Source: a virus. From it: a stretch of DNA of 36,990 bases. Shown here piece after piece: positions 28,120 to 36,038 of the stretch (the stretch's first letter is position 1; every line of letters begins with the position of its first letter). The notes below the pieces were generated by a model. The model was not told the origin of the DNA. It did no database searches and saw only the letters and a program-made list of their open reading frames with translations. The translations under genes and the position numbers were made by a program. The stretch spans positions 1 to 36,990 of the IMG/VR virus record IMGVR_UViG_3300049447_000017; one strand, given 5' to 3'.

Positions 28120-30213
28120 CTACCTCGACAGGCAGATGCCTTCTGGTGAGGCAAACGCCGGATGAACCCATTTGTTTTCCGCGAGAAGCTGCTCGGCGCG
28201 CGAACCATCGGCGAAGATGCGATGCGCGATCCAGAGCCCCGGCATTGAATTTGCGAACGCATAGGGGACGACCCGCGGCAATTGCCGGCTGCGTTCGGCG
28301 AGATCGCGCACCGCCGCCGCGCGCAGCGTGACCAGGGACCGGTAGGTCATGGCGTCGTGCTCGTCGGCAACGTCTTCCTCGGCGGCCTCGAAGGCCACCG
28401 CGATGCGCTTGAGCGCAAAGAGCGCGTCGTCGCGGCTCTCGTAGGTGGTCGACGCCGTGAGCGCCGCCATCTGCACCAGGGTCAATTGCACGGTCAGGTG
28501 CGCCACCGCCTCGCCGGGGACGAACACCGGCATCTCTGCGAGCAGGCGCGCCCGCGCGGTCATGAAGCCCTCGAAGGTCGCGCCGGCCGCACGCGCCAGC
28601 GCCCAGGCTTCTGCCGCCTTGGGGCCGAGCGTGCCGTCGTTGATCAGGGTCTTGCCGTCCGCCCGGATGGCGCCGACGGCGCGGCGGAAGTCCCAGGCTG
28701 GCCGGCCGACCTGGCGCCCCGGCACCGCGCCGATGAGGGCATCGAGCGCCCGGTTGAGGATCGCGTCCGCTTCGGCGAGCTGCGACGAATGGGTCGGGAT
28801 CATCGCCCATGGGCCGAACGGATGCTTGAGACGCGGCCGTCCTATCTCCGGCGACGCGACCGCCACGCCCACGGCCCCGAAGCCGACCAGGCCGGGGATT
28901 TGGATGACCGGCGAACCGACCGTCAGGTTGGCCTTCAGGAGCGCGTGCTTCTGCGTGAACTCCGGAGACCCGATGTCGGGCGACCAGGACGGCATCAACG
29001 CGGTCAGATTGATCGAGTTCTTGGTGTAGGTCGGCGTTCCGAAGACCGGCGAGCCAACCGTCAGGCCGGTCGCAGTCAGCGCGACCGAGGACGACTCGGT
29101 CATCATGATCGGGCCGAAGGTGGCCGAGCCCGACGTGCCGCCGCGGATCACATAGTTGAGATCGTCGGTCGCCAGGAAGCTATCGTTGTTCGACGTGTCT
29201 TCGAACCAGCCGGTGCCAGTGATCGAGAGCTGCTGATTGGCGTCGGCGCCGTTCTTGCGAAGTCTGAGCGTGAACGCCGAGCCCATGCTGTACGACGAAA
29301 CATGCGCCCGCAGATTGCGCGCCTTGCCGGCGAAATGGTGCTTAATCTTCCATGGCGCTTCGGTCGTGGTCGGCGCGTGGGTGCCGAGTAGCGCCAAGAA
29401 ACGATCGGAGGCATTGAACGCGATCGCCCCGATGAGATGCGAGAAAATCTCGTTCTCGTTGGCGTCATAGTCGATGTGCGACGAAATCCAGAACTGCGTC
29501 GACGCAATCACGCTTTGGTTCGTCGTGCGAAGCGAGATGAGATCGCCATCGGCGAACGTGTCGGTGTGGCTGGTGTCCTCGAATGTGCCGGTGGTGTTGG
29601 CGGGGCATGTCGCGGTGATGTTGCCGTTGTTGACGTTCTTGCGAAGCGTCATCACCATCGAGCTGGTGCCGTCGCCGAAGACGTGAAACGCGACGTTCTT
29701 GATCGTGCCAGACGTGCGCATGAGCGCCTGGGCACTGGTCTCCGTGCTGCTTTGGTCCGTACCGGCGGCGCCGCCCGAGAGCGGGGAAAAGAACGTCCCT
29801 GTGTGCGGAAAGCAGAGCTGCGTCGCATAGGGCGAGTTGTGACCGCTCGATCCCTCCCAGACTGCTTTGAGCCAGTACCAGGTGGTTGTTCCGGTTTCAA
29901 CGTTCCGCGAACCGTGAAGGTCGCCAGCCGAGTAGCTGTCAGAGTGCGTCGTGTCGTAGACGATCTGCGCGGTGGTATCGGTGAAGCTGACCGTGAGATT
30001 GACCGGCGAACCGTTCTTGCGGTTCGTGTTCGATCGGCCGGTCCCGACGTTGTCCACCGAGCCGCCGAGATTCGACATCGTCCCGGCATTGCGCATCGTG
30101 ATTTGCGCAAAACCTTCGGTGACGAGACCGCCGAGGTCGCCCAAGTAATAAGTGAAGGCGGTCCCAGAAAACGGGCCTCCGGAATAGCCGCCGCCGATGA
30201 GTGCCTTGCCCAT
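28120..30213 (-). CDS. fibre-cassette fused to gp43 C-terminal part, 697 aa
   Basis: The N-terminal 360 residues are beta-rich, with a repeated 'F.DTS..D.f..gDl..l......s' element (TGTFEDTSHTDTFADGDLI and WFEDTSNNDSFLATDDLNY) as in some tail-surface proteins. Residues 375-450 carry degenerate GSPVFGTP, IGSPEF, GSPVIQIP and ASPEIGRP repeats, the motif of the large fibre at 14396. From about 460 to the end the sequence turns helical. It matches the C-terminal region of Mu gp43-type DNA-circularisation proteins: YESRDDALFALKRIAV, LRAAAVRDLAERSRQLPRVV, WIAHRIFADGSRAEQLLAEN and KWVHPAF. So the gene looks like a fibre cassette joined to the second half of gp43. It directly precedes the FTR1 gene. 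Confidence 0.7.
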   Translation of the reverse strand: MGKALIGGGYSGGPFSGTAFTYYLGDLGGLVTEGFAQITMRNAGTMSNLGGSVDNVGTGRSNTNRKNGSPVNLTVSFTDTTAQIVYDTTHSDSYSAGDLHGSRNVETGTTTWYWLKAVWEGSSGHNSPYATQLCFPHTGTFFSPLSGGAAGTDQSSTETSAQALMRTSGTIKNVAFHVFGDGTSSMVMTLRKNVNNGNITATCPANTTGTFEDTSHTDTFADGDLISLRTTNQSVIASTQFWISSHIDYDANENEIFSHLIGAIAFNASDRFLALLGTHAPTTTEAPWKIKHHFAGKARNLRAHVSSYSMGSAFTLRLRKNGADANQQLSITGTGWFEDTSNNDSFLATDDLNYVIRGGTSGSATFGPIMMTESSSVALTATGLTVGSPVFGTPTYTKNSINLTALMPSWSPDIGSPEFTQKHALLKANLTVGSPVIQIPGLVGFGAVGVAVASPEIGRPRLKHPFGPWAMIPTHSSQLAEADAILNRALDALIGAVPGRQVGRPAWDFRRAVGAIRADGKTLINDGTLGPKAAEAWALARAAGATFEGFMTARARLLAEMPVFVPGEAVAHLTVQLTLVQMAALTASTTYESRDDALFALKRIAVAFEAAEEDVADEHDAMTYRSLVTLRAAAVRDLAERSRQLPRVVPYAFANSMPGLWIAHRIFADGSRAEQLLAENKWVHPAFASPEGICLSR

Positions 30214-30216
30214 CGA

Positions 30217-30588
30217 TTATCCCTTCAAGACAACAAGCTCGGCCTGTTCATCAGAGGCGATCACTTCTCCCACGGGCACCTTTGGATTTGCGATCACCTC
30301 GTCGATCGCCTCCTTCGTCGCTCCTCTGATGACGAAGTTGTCCTGCGCGTCGTAGCTGACGCTCAGAGCCTCGCGATCGGCCCCGGCATCGACGAGCGCG
30401 CGCACCACCTCGTTCTTTTTTCGATTGTGCTTGAGCAATTGCTCGGCGAGCGCCGGCCCCGGAAGGTCCGCGTGCTTCTTGCACGTGCGCACCGCCACGA
30501 CATTGGTCAGCTGCTCGCCGACTGTCTCGAACTCGATGATGCAAGCACACGTATCCGGTGACCAGCGCGTGGCCATGGGCCGCTCCAT
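30217..30588 (-). CDS. hypothetical protein, 123 aa, Cys/His motif
   Basis: The start is ATG 30588 (TAATG junction) or ATG 30576, which has GGAG upstream. The protein begins RWSPDTCACIIEFETVG and has CKKHADLPG, giving Cys-x-Cys and Cys-x2-His pairs that could bind one metal. The rest is alpha/beta (EQLLKHNRKKNEVVRALVDA, VVALVDAGAD style). Genes with an 'RWSPDTC.C.iE' opening occur next to tail-fibre genes in phages of high-G+C hosts, but I do not know their role. It lies in the stretch that separates the two gp43 pieces. Confidence 0.6.
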   Translation of the reverse strand: MERPMATRWSPDTCACIIEFETVGEQLTNVVAVRTCKKHADLPGPALAEQLLKHNRKKNEVVRALVDAGADREALSVSYDAQDNFVIRGATKEAIDEVIANPKVPVGEVIASDEQAELVVLKG

Positions 30589-30674
30589 TAGTTGCGCCGA
30601 ATGAAATAGATAAAGGCACCGAGGACCACGACAGCCCCGAAGAGGAAGAGCACGAATTGCTGCGGCTCGCTCAT
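30588..30674 (-). CDS. single-span membrane microprotein, 28 aa
   Basis: ATG 30674 overlaps the stop of the gp43 N-terminal gene (ATGA) and the TAA overlaps the next ATG (TAATG). Sequence: MSEPQQFVLFLFGAVVVLGA, then FIYFIRRN. It is one hydrophobic helix with a basic C-terminal end. The tight overlaps on both sides suggest real translation. Together with the 40-residue protein at 27400 it is one of two membrane microproteins inside the tail operon. Confidence 0.6.
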   Translation of the reverse strand: MSEPQQFVLFLFGAVVVLGAFIYFIRRN

Positions 30675-31207
30675 GGCGTCAGCGTGCCGAAGCGCGCCAG
30701 CGTGTTGGCGAAGGAGGTGGCGCTTTGCGCGCTGGCCGCACTGACCGCGCTGTTGACCGCGCCGGTCGTGTTGGTGAACGCGATCTGGTTGGCCGGCCGG
30801 CCGTATTCAATGAAGCGCATCTCGACGGTGCAGTAGCCGCCGCGCTCGCGGTTCTCACTCATCGAGTAGCGTTCGCACACGACCATCAGCTCGGGCATGG
30901 TCGGATGGATCAGGAGGCCCGGGCCCTCCCGCTCCAGCGCGTCGCGCAGCCGATCGCGGCCGGTGCGGTAGTCCATCCCGAGCCGGCGATCGCCTTCGAT
31001 GAAGTAGCCGGTCAGGTCGAATTGAATCGTGCGCTTGCCCATGTCCTCGGCGTAGGGCTCGTCGCGCTTGGGATATTCGTGCATGGCGATGCGGCGGCCG
31101 GAGAGCCGCGCGCCGGTCTCGACATGGAACTGCGCATCGCGGAAGGTCGCGACCCGCAGCGCGAGCCGCCACTTGGCCGGCGAGCGTTCGCTGATCCAAG
31201 TGCCCAT
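30671..31207 (-). CDS. gp43-like DNA-circularisation protein, N-terminal part only
   Basis: A 178-residue product whose stop overlaps the next microprotein and whose start overlaps the gp45-like gene. It shows the DNA_circ_N pattern: FRDAQFHVETGARLSGRRIA, then MHEYPKRDEPYAEDMGKRTI, FDLTGYFIEGD, a basic DRLRDALEREGPGLLIHP and a final VEMRFIEYG. Normal family members are about 400-500 residues, with a C-terminal part that here appears in the 697-residue gene at 28120. The frame stops after a Ser/Ala-rich linker (ASAQSATSFANTLARFG). I read this as a split gene. It is still likely to fold as a baseplate-hub adaptor. Confidence 0.8.
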   Translation of the reverse strand: MGTWISERSPAKWRLALRVATFRDAQFHVETGARLSGRRIAMHEYPKRDEPYAEDMGKRTIQFDLTGYFIEGDRRLGMDYRTGRDRLRDALEREGPGLLIHPTMPELMVVCERYSMSENRERGGYCTVEMRFIEYGRPANQIAFTNTTGAVNSAVSAASAQSATSFANTLARFGTLTP

Positions 31208-31854
31208 CAGGCGTCCTCTTTCGGCCCGAACCAGTTGTGCGTCGTGCCCTCGGCTTTGATCACGCCGCCCTCGCTCTTGCTCAGGATGTCCTTGTCGGTC
31301 TTCAAGGTGATGCCATCCTTGTCGAGGCGGACCGAGGTCTTGTCGCCGAACTTGAGCGTGATGTGGTCCTTCTCGTGGATGATCGAGGTCTTCGGCGTGC
31401 GCTGCTCGCCGGCATCCTGGCCGTAGTCCTTCTCGCCGCGCGATTTGCCGTCGACCACCTCGCTCACGACCTTCTTGGTCGACGAGTGCACGATGGCGTC
31501 GCGCGTGATCATGGTCCGCTGACCCTGATCGTCGTAGAGCGCGACCTCGCCCGGCTTCATGTTCTTGAGCCGGTGCCGGCGGTCATCGATCATGAACGCG
31601 ACGGCGTGGCTTCGGTTGCCGCCGAGGAAGGCGACCAGCACCTCGGCGATGTGCGGGTCCTTCTCGTCTTTCTCCGGAAGCGGCACCGAGGTGAAGCCGT
31701 ATTGCTGGAAGCGCTCGACCTTGGTTTTTTTCTCCCCGAAGTGAAGGTCGACGTCGACCTCCTGCATCAGCTTGTCGTCCTTGGCCTTCTTCAGCGTCCC
31801 GCGCGTGAGCAGGAGAAACGCGCGGTTAGCGGCGTCGCGAACTGTCGAGCGCAT
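31207..31854 (-). CDS. Mu gp45-like baseplate spike/puncturing protein
   Basis: A 215-residue product with AGGAGAGG before ATG 31854. It has an OB-like opening (TKVERFQQYGFTSVPLP), a strand AEVLVAFLGGNRSHAVAFMI, then a beta-helix tip region: RSHAVAF, VALYDDQGQRTMITRDAIV, HITLKFGDKTSVRLDKDG and ITLKTDKDI. This is the layout of Mu gp45/pyocin spike proteins: an OB domain, then a triple-stranded beta-helix. A C-terminal metal site is not obvious. It lies between gp44 and gp43 in Mu order. Confidence 0.8.
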   Translation of the reverse strand: MRSTVRDAANRAFLLLTRGTLKKAKDDKLMQEVDVDLHFGEKKTKVERFQQYGFTSVPLPEKDEKDPHIAEVLVAFLGGNRSHAVAFMIDDRRHRLKNMKPGEVALYDDQGQRTMITRDAIVHSSTKKVVSEVVDGKSRGEKDYGQDAGEQRTPKTSIIHEKDHITLKFGDKTSVRLDKDGITLKTDKDILSKSEGGVIKAEGTTHNWFGPKEDA

Positions 31855-31865
31855 GTGAGCCTCTC

Positions 31866-32954
31866 CTAGAATTGCACACCGGCGCCGAAATAGAACGCCG
31901 GATTGACGCACGTCAGCTTGGTCATCGTGCCCCCCTCGTTCGTCTGCGTGAACGTGATCGCCTGCACGGCGAGATTCTCGGAGACCATCGCCGACGGCGA
32001 ATTGACATAGACCAGCTCGTCGGGCGCCGCCTGCCAGAGCCCGCCGCCGGGCTTGTGCCAGCCATAGACGTCGATCTCGGCGCTGATCTTGGTGACGTCG
32101 CGCCAGGCCATCTCGTAGTCGAGACGCATCTTCAATTCCTGCTGCAGGCGTTGCGGCCCGAGCGAGCGCTCCATCAGAAACAGATAAGGCTTGTAGCGCG
32201 TCGCGCTGCCCTTCTGACGAAGCTCCTGTTGCGCGACGTCGCGACCCCACTTCTGGTCGGTGCCCCACGCCTGCCCCATGGCGATGCCGGGGTTGATCAA
32301 TTCCATGTCGGTGATGACGACGCGCTCCGACTGGATGTTCTCGCCCTCGATCAGCGCCGCGCCGCTGCCGGCCTGGGCACCGCCGGACTCGCCACCGTAC
32401 AGGACGAAGTTGCCGGCGTTGTCGTCGCCGATGAAGGCGGCGGACCGGCGCGCCAGGCGCTCGATCATGTGGAACGGGGACTCGCCGGGCATCACCTGCG
32501 CATCCTCGAAGGGGATGTTCATCTTGCTGCTGTCGCCCTTGGTGACGACCTTGATGCCGTAGGGCTTGAGCAGCTCAGTCGCGATCTGGACGAGCGACTT
32601 GTCGCGGAATTGCCCCTTCTCGCCGAGCTTCGTGTGATCGATCGAGGTGCGCGTGGTGTCGCCCGGCAGGCTTTGCCCGACCAGGAGCACCGCATGACGC
32701 CCGGCGTCGAGCACGGTCTGCCGCTCGTAGATGTAGCCGGTGATCGCCAGCTCGCCGCCGAGATGCACTTGCGCCTGGTCGCCCGGCTTCAGTTGCAGCT
32801 TCGACATCGTGAGCGCGCCCGGCGACTGCTCGGAGACCGAGAACCGGAAGGTGCGAAAGATGCCCGGGAATTCCAGGTGCACCGTGACGCTTTCCCATTC
32901 GCGGTACTCGGCCCCGTTGACGGTGATGATGGCGGTCTCTTCTGGTTTCGGCAT
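31866..32954 (-). CDS. Mu gp44-like baseplate hub (late-control D family)
   Basis: A 362-residue protein whose start overlaps the tape-measure stop. N-terminal strand-rich region TVNGAEYREWESVTVHLEF, then the hub pattern FRFSVSEQSP, LQLKPGDQAQVHLGG and ELAITGYIYERQTV. The middle contains SLVQIATELLKPYGIKVV and MPGESPFHMIERLARRSAAF. The final region includes QQELKMRLDYEMAWRDVTK. This is the gpD/gp44/gp27-type hub that connects tail tube and spike. The order tape measure, gp44, gp45 corresponds to Mu if gp43 is placed as found here after gp45. Confidence 0.85.
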   Translation of the reverse strand: MPKPEETAIITVNGAEYREWESVTVHLEFPGIFRTFRFSVSEQSPGALTMSKLQLKPGDQAQVHLGGELAITGYIYERQTVLDAGRHAVLLVGQSLPGDTTRTSIDHTKLGEKGQFRDKSLVQIATELLKPYGIKVVTKGDSSKMNIPFEDAQVMPGESPFHMIERLARRSAAFIGDDNAGNFVLYGGESGGAQAGSGAALIEGENIQSERVVITDMELINPGIAMGQAWGTDQKWGRDVAQQELRQKGSATRYKPYLFLMERSLGPQRLQQELKMRLDYEMAWRDVTKISAEIDVYGWHKPGGGLWQAAPDELVYVNSPSAMVSENLAVQAITFTQTNEGGTMTKLTCVNPAFYFGAGVQF

Positions 32955-35146
32955 CAGTTGCCATCCCAGCGCTCGGAGAAGCTCGCGGGCGCCTCGGCGT
33001 CGGGCGTGGCGTGATCCATCTGCGTCGAGCGGTTGACCTGCGTCTTCTTGAACACGCCGTCGGCCTCGGCGCCGACCTTGGTGCCCTTCGGCGCGTTCAC
33101 GTCGACGGTGATGTTGGCGTTGCCTTCGATCTTGCCAGGCGCGCCCGAGGCGGCGCCGAGCGCCTTGTCGATGCGCTCATAGCTGAAGAGCCCGCCGGTC
33201 GGGAAGTTCTTCGGCGAATAGCCCATCTTGTCGGCGAGCGCAGACGAGATATCGATGCCTTTGCCGGTGCGCGGGTGCGGCCCGACGTCGGTCTGCTGTG
33301 TGACGAACTCGCGGCCGTCGGGCGTGCGCACCTTGAACCATTCGCCGACCGACTTGCGCGACGGGAGCGCGATGCCTTGCTGACTGTCCGGCACGCCGAG
33401 CACGTTGGAGCCCGCTTTATCGCCGCGATCAACCCAGCTGTGCTCCTTGCCCTGGAATTGCGAGAACCAACTCCCCTTCGCGACGCCGCTGGAATCGATG
33501 GCCGCGTTCGGAAATCGCTGCGAGCGCCGGCCCATCTGCTCGGGCGTGAAGCCGCGCGCCGACACGCCGCCGGACTGGAAGTGCATGCGGTCGTTCGGCG
33601 TGCCGGAGTTGAAATGACCGCCCCACGTGAATTTCTCGCCCGGGTAATTCTTCTCTTGATGCTGGCGCGCCGCGATCGCCATGTTCTCATAGATGCTCCA
33701 GCCGGGGACGTTGGGGCCGCCGAGGTAGGGCACCTTGTTGTTCTGCGGATCATAAATTTGGATGTCGATCGCGCGCCCGCTCGGATGCCATGGCGTGCCC
33801 GTGCCGCGCGAGTCGACGGACGAGATCACCTCGGCGCGGTAGCCCTCCGGCAGTGAGCGGCTCGCCTCTCGCACGGTGTCGACGAGCCAGGGCTGCGTCT
33901 GCACGCCGCCGCGCTGATAGCCGTGCGCGCCCGCCTCGCCGAGCCGGATGTCGCCACCAGCGGGCGGGATGGCGCCTTGCGTGCCAGGCACAACCGGCGG
34001 TGCCGCACCGCCGCCGGGCCCTCGGCCACCACCTGGGGCGGTGCCGCCACCGCCGGCCGGCGGGCCCTGCATGCCCGGCCAGGTGCCGAAGCGATCGCCG
34101 AACGGGGCAGCGCCGCCGCCTGGCGCACCACCGCCGCCGCCTAACCCTGGCCATGGATGCGTGCCGCCGGGACCGCCCTTGAACCATTCCCACAGACCAC
34201 CGCCGCCACCCCCCTCGCCGGTCTCACCAAGGATGAGCCGCTTGAACCATTTCGGCGTCACCAGGTCGATGCCGTCCATGAGCTTCTGCCACATGATCGG
34301 CATAGCGTTGGTGGCGTCCGTCATAATCTTGAGCATCGTGGTCACCCCGGGACCAACTTTGATCATCGTCGTGGTGTAGAAATTCTGCCACGCGACATCG
34401 AGTTCGTTGGTGAGGTCGGCCCACTCCTTGGTCTGCCTGGCGCTCACCGTGATCATGTCAGGGACCTTGGCGAGCTGGGCGAGGAAGTCGCCGGAGAGCT
34501 GCTTGGGGAAGCCCCACTCCTGCAACAGCATCGCGCGCGTCTGCGGGTCGAGCTTCTCAAGCTGGGTGAAGAACAGCTTGAGCGCGCCGATGTTGTCGGC
34601 CGGGTTAGCCCTCGTAAACGCAAGGATCGAATTGAAGAACGCGGTGCCGGCCGGGCCGTGGCTCCGCATTGTCTGCAGGAGATTTTGCGCCTCTCCGACG
34701 ATCGTGCCCTTCGGCCCGCCGGTCATCTGTTTCATGATGTCGGCGAAATGCGACAGCGAGTTTTGCATCTGGTCGGCGGTGACGCCGAGCCGCTGGCCGG
34801 CCATCTGCAACGCGTTCAAATCGTTGGCAGCGATCTTTGTTTGATCGGACAGGAGATGCAGGGCGACCGACGACGTCGTCAGATTGCGGAGCGAATAGAC
34901 GAGGCCGCCAATGACGCCGGCCGCGCTGATGCTGGTGATGCCGAAGCCTTCCAGCGTCGGCATCAATGCGTCCTTGATGCCGCTCGACGCCAGGCGCACA
35001 GCCTTATCGAGCTGCGATAGCTTATCGTTGGCCTCGCGCAAGCCAGGCCCGCGCGCGGTTTGTTCAAGCGCGTTTTGGAGCTTCTTCAGCTGCGGCGTGA
35101 ATTCATCCCGCAGCCTGGCCACCATTTCGAGCGGCGTTTCGGCCAT
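32954..35146 (-). CDS. tape-measure protein with wall-hydrolase-like C-terminal domains
   Basis: A 730-residue protein; ATG 35146 directly follows the TAG of the frameshifted chaperone. Residues 1-310 are helical with a central hydrophobic segment (LEGFGITSISAAGVIGGLVY, 65-84), the usual tape-measure core. Residues 311-400 are a Gly/Pro-rich linker. Residues 420-525 look like an M15-type peptidase: HPSGRAIDIQ (H454, D461), FTWGGHF and DRMHFQ (D519, H522). Residues 585-650 resemble an RlpA-like double-psi barrel: GIALPSRKSVGEWFKV, TPDGREFVTQQTDVGPHPRT and GIDISSALADKMGY. So the tape measure probably cuts peptidoglycan as the tail enters the cell. Domain calls rest on motif patterns. Confidence 0.8.
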   Translation of the reverse strand: MAETPLEMVARLRDEFTPQLKKLQNALEQTARGPGLREANDKLSQLDKAVRLASSGIKDALMPTLEGFGITSISAAGVIGGLVYSLRNLTTSSVALHLLSDQTKIAANDLNALQMAGQRLGVTADQMQNSLSHFADIMKQMTGGPKGTIVGEAQNLLQTMRSHGPAGTAFFNSILAFTRANPADNIGALKLFFTQLEKLDPQTRAMLLQEWGFPKQLSGDFLAQLAKVPDMITVSARQTKEWADLTNELDVAWQNFYTTTMIKVGPGVTTMLKIMTDATNAMPIMWQKLMDGIDLVTPKWFKRLILGETGEGGGGGGLWEWFKGGPGGTHPWPGLGGGGGAPGGGAAPFGDRFGTWPGMQGPPAGGGGTAPGGGRGPGGGAAPPVVPGTQGAIPPAGGDIRLGEAGAHGYQRGGVQTQPWLVDTVREASRSLPEGYRAEVISSVDSRGTGTPWHPSGRAIDIQIYDPQNNKVPYLGGPNVPGWSIYENMAIAARQHQEKNYPGEKFTWGGHFNSGTPNDRMHFQSGGVSARGFTPEQMGRRSQRFPNAAIDSSGVAKGSWFSQFQGKEHSWVDRGDKAGSNVLGVPDSQQGIALPSRKSVGEWFKVRTPDGREFVTQQTDVGPHPRTGKGIDISSALADKMGYSPKNFPTGGLFSYERIDKALGAASGAPGKIEGNANITVDVNAPKGTKVGAEADGVFKKTQVNRSTQMDHATPDAEAPASFSERWDGN

Positions 35147-35652
35147 CTATTCCTCGTCCGGTGGCGTGACCAGTTCAAGCAGGTGGTCGGTCATCACCAT
35201 GTGAAAGGAGATGGCCGACAGCGGCTCGCACAAGAACTCGTTGGGGTGGCGGTTGTAGAACTTCGCGAGCCGGTAGCAGGACAGGATTAACCCGTCCGCG
35301 CCGCCATCACCGGGACGAAAAAACGCGCGCTTAACTCAAAGGCGATGGTTTGCCAGTCGCGCGCGGTGAGCATCTTGATGGTGGACGGCGGCACGGCCGC
35401 CAGCGCCGACATCTGTTGCTCCATCGCCTGCTCGTTCATCGACAGATCGAGCCGGATCGGGTTGCCGCTGCGCACGATGTCGGCGCCGGTCGGCTCGCGG
35501 AAGGTCAGCTCGGTGATCTTCTCGCCGTGCGCGTCGACCGGCGGCCCGGTGAGCTTGAACTTGAATTCCTCGTTCGGCTTGGTCGGCGGCGCCGCGTCGG
35601 CCGGCTCGGGCTTGGTCTGGTCTCGATCGCGGCGGCGGGTAACGTCATCCAT
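35147..35652 (-). CDS. -1 frameshift product of the tail-assembly chaperone (gp41-like), 168 aa
   Basis: Translation of the chaperone can slip back by one base at T TTT TTC (35317-35323), ending instead at the TAG at 35147-35149. The first 112 residues are the same as the short product. The new tail is 56 residues (RPGDGGADGLILSCYRLAKF, then YNRHPNEFLCEPLSAISFHM and VMTDHLLELVTPPDEE). The second reading frame has no start codon of its own and no stop between slip site and end. Such frameshift pairs (lambda gpG/gpGT, P2 gpE/E') are conserved tail-assembly chaperones that bind the tape measure. The tape-measure gene follows immediately. Not shown experimentally here. Confidence 0.75.
35287..35652 (-). 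CDS. tail-assembly chaperone, unshifted product (gp41-like), 121 aa
   Basis: ATG 35652 has an AGAGAGAGG ribosome site. The protein starts with a charged, proline-rich arm (PEPADAAPPTKPNEEFKFKL), then has the pattern common in P2 gpE and Mu-like chaperones: GEKITELTFREPTGADIVRS, a helical LSMNEQAMEQQMSALA and TIKMLTARDWQTIAFELSAR. It ends MAARTG at 35287. It lies between the tail tube and tape-measure genes, the standard place for this family. The longer version arises by the -1 shift described above. Confidence 0.8.
   Translation of the reverse strand: MDDVTRRRDRDQTKPEPADAAPPTKPNEEFKFKLTGPPVDAHGEKITELTFREPTGADIVRSGNPIRLDLSMNEQAMEQQMSALAAVPPSTIKMLTARDWQTIAFELSARFFVPVMAARTG
35317..35323 (-). 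promoter_or_regulatory. slippery heptamer T TTT TTC for -1 frameshifting
   Basis: On the minus strand this reads T TTT TTC in the phase of the chaperone gene (codons CGT TTT TTC). This is a standard X XXY YYZ slippery heptamer. The -1 frame is open from here to the TAG at 35149-35147. A GC-rich stretch follows (RPGDGGADG codons) that could form stimulatory structure. Confidence 0.75.
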
Positions 35653-35678
35653 GGTGAAGCCTCTCTCTCGTTTCAGAT

Positions 35679-36038
35679 TTAGATTTCTTCGCAGGACGTG
35701 CCTTCCCAGCGCACCGGCACCTGGCCGTCCTTGGTGTTGCCCACGAGGCCGGAGCGACAGACCGCTTCCTTGAGCACATAGACGCGGCCGTTGAGCAGCT
35801 CGGCGGTGACGGTGACGTTGGTCATCGCTTCGAGGTCTTCGAGCGAGACATCGGGATGCAGCGAGATGTCGCCCTCGATGTAGGGCACGCGCGGCAGCTC
35901 GGTGTAGCCGTGCACGTAGTCCTGACCGGCGATCATGTTGCGCTCGACCGCGGACGGCGAGACGTTGAAGTTGCCACGCAAGGGAAGCTGGCCGCCGTCG
36001 ACCTTGAGGAAGGCCGTTCCGCCGATTTTCACACCCAT
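35679..36038 (-). CDS. tail tube protein (Mu gp40/gpM-like), 119 aa
   Basis: Starts at ATG 36038 in a TGATG overlap, with AGGAGAG six bases upstream; an in-frame GTG at 36041 is also possible. The pattern IGGTAFLKVDGGQLPLRGNF, then AVERNMIAGQDYVHGYTELP and VPYIEGDISLHPDVSLEDL, matches the Mu gpM tail-tube family ('G.ayi.vDG..l...G.....p....re...G.d.v.Gy.e.p..p.ieg.i'). Family length is about 118. It lies upstream of chaperone and tape measure as in Mu. The sheath gene should lie further right, beyond the glycan genes and outside the window. Confidence 0.85.
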   Translation of the reverse strand: MGVKIGGTAFLKVDGGQLPLRGNFNVSPSAVERNMIAGQDYVHGYTELPRVPYIEGDISLHPDVSLEDLEAMTNVTVTAELLNGRVYVLKEAVCRSGLVGNTKDGQVPVRWEGTSCEEI

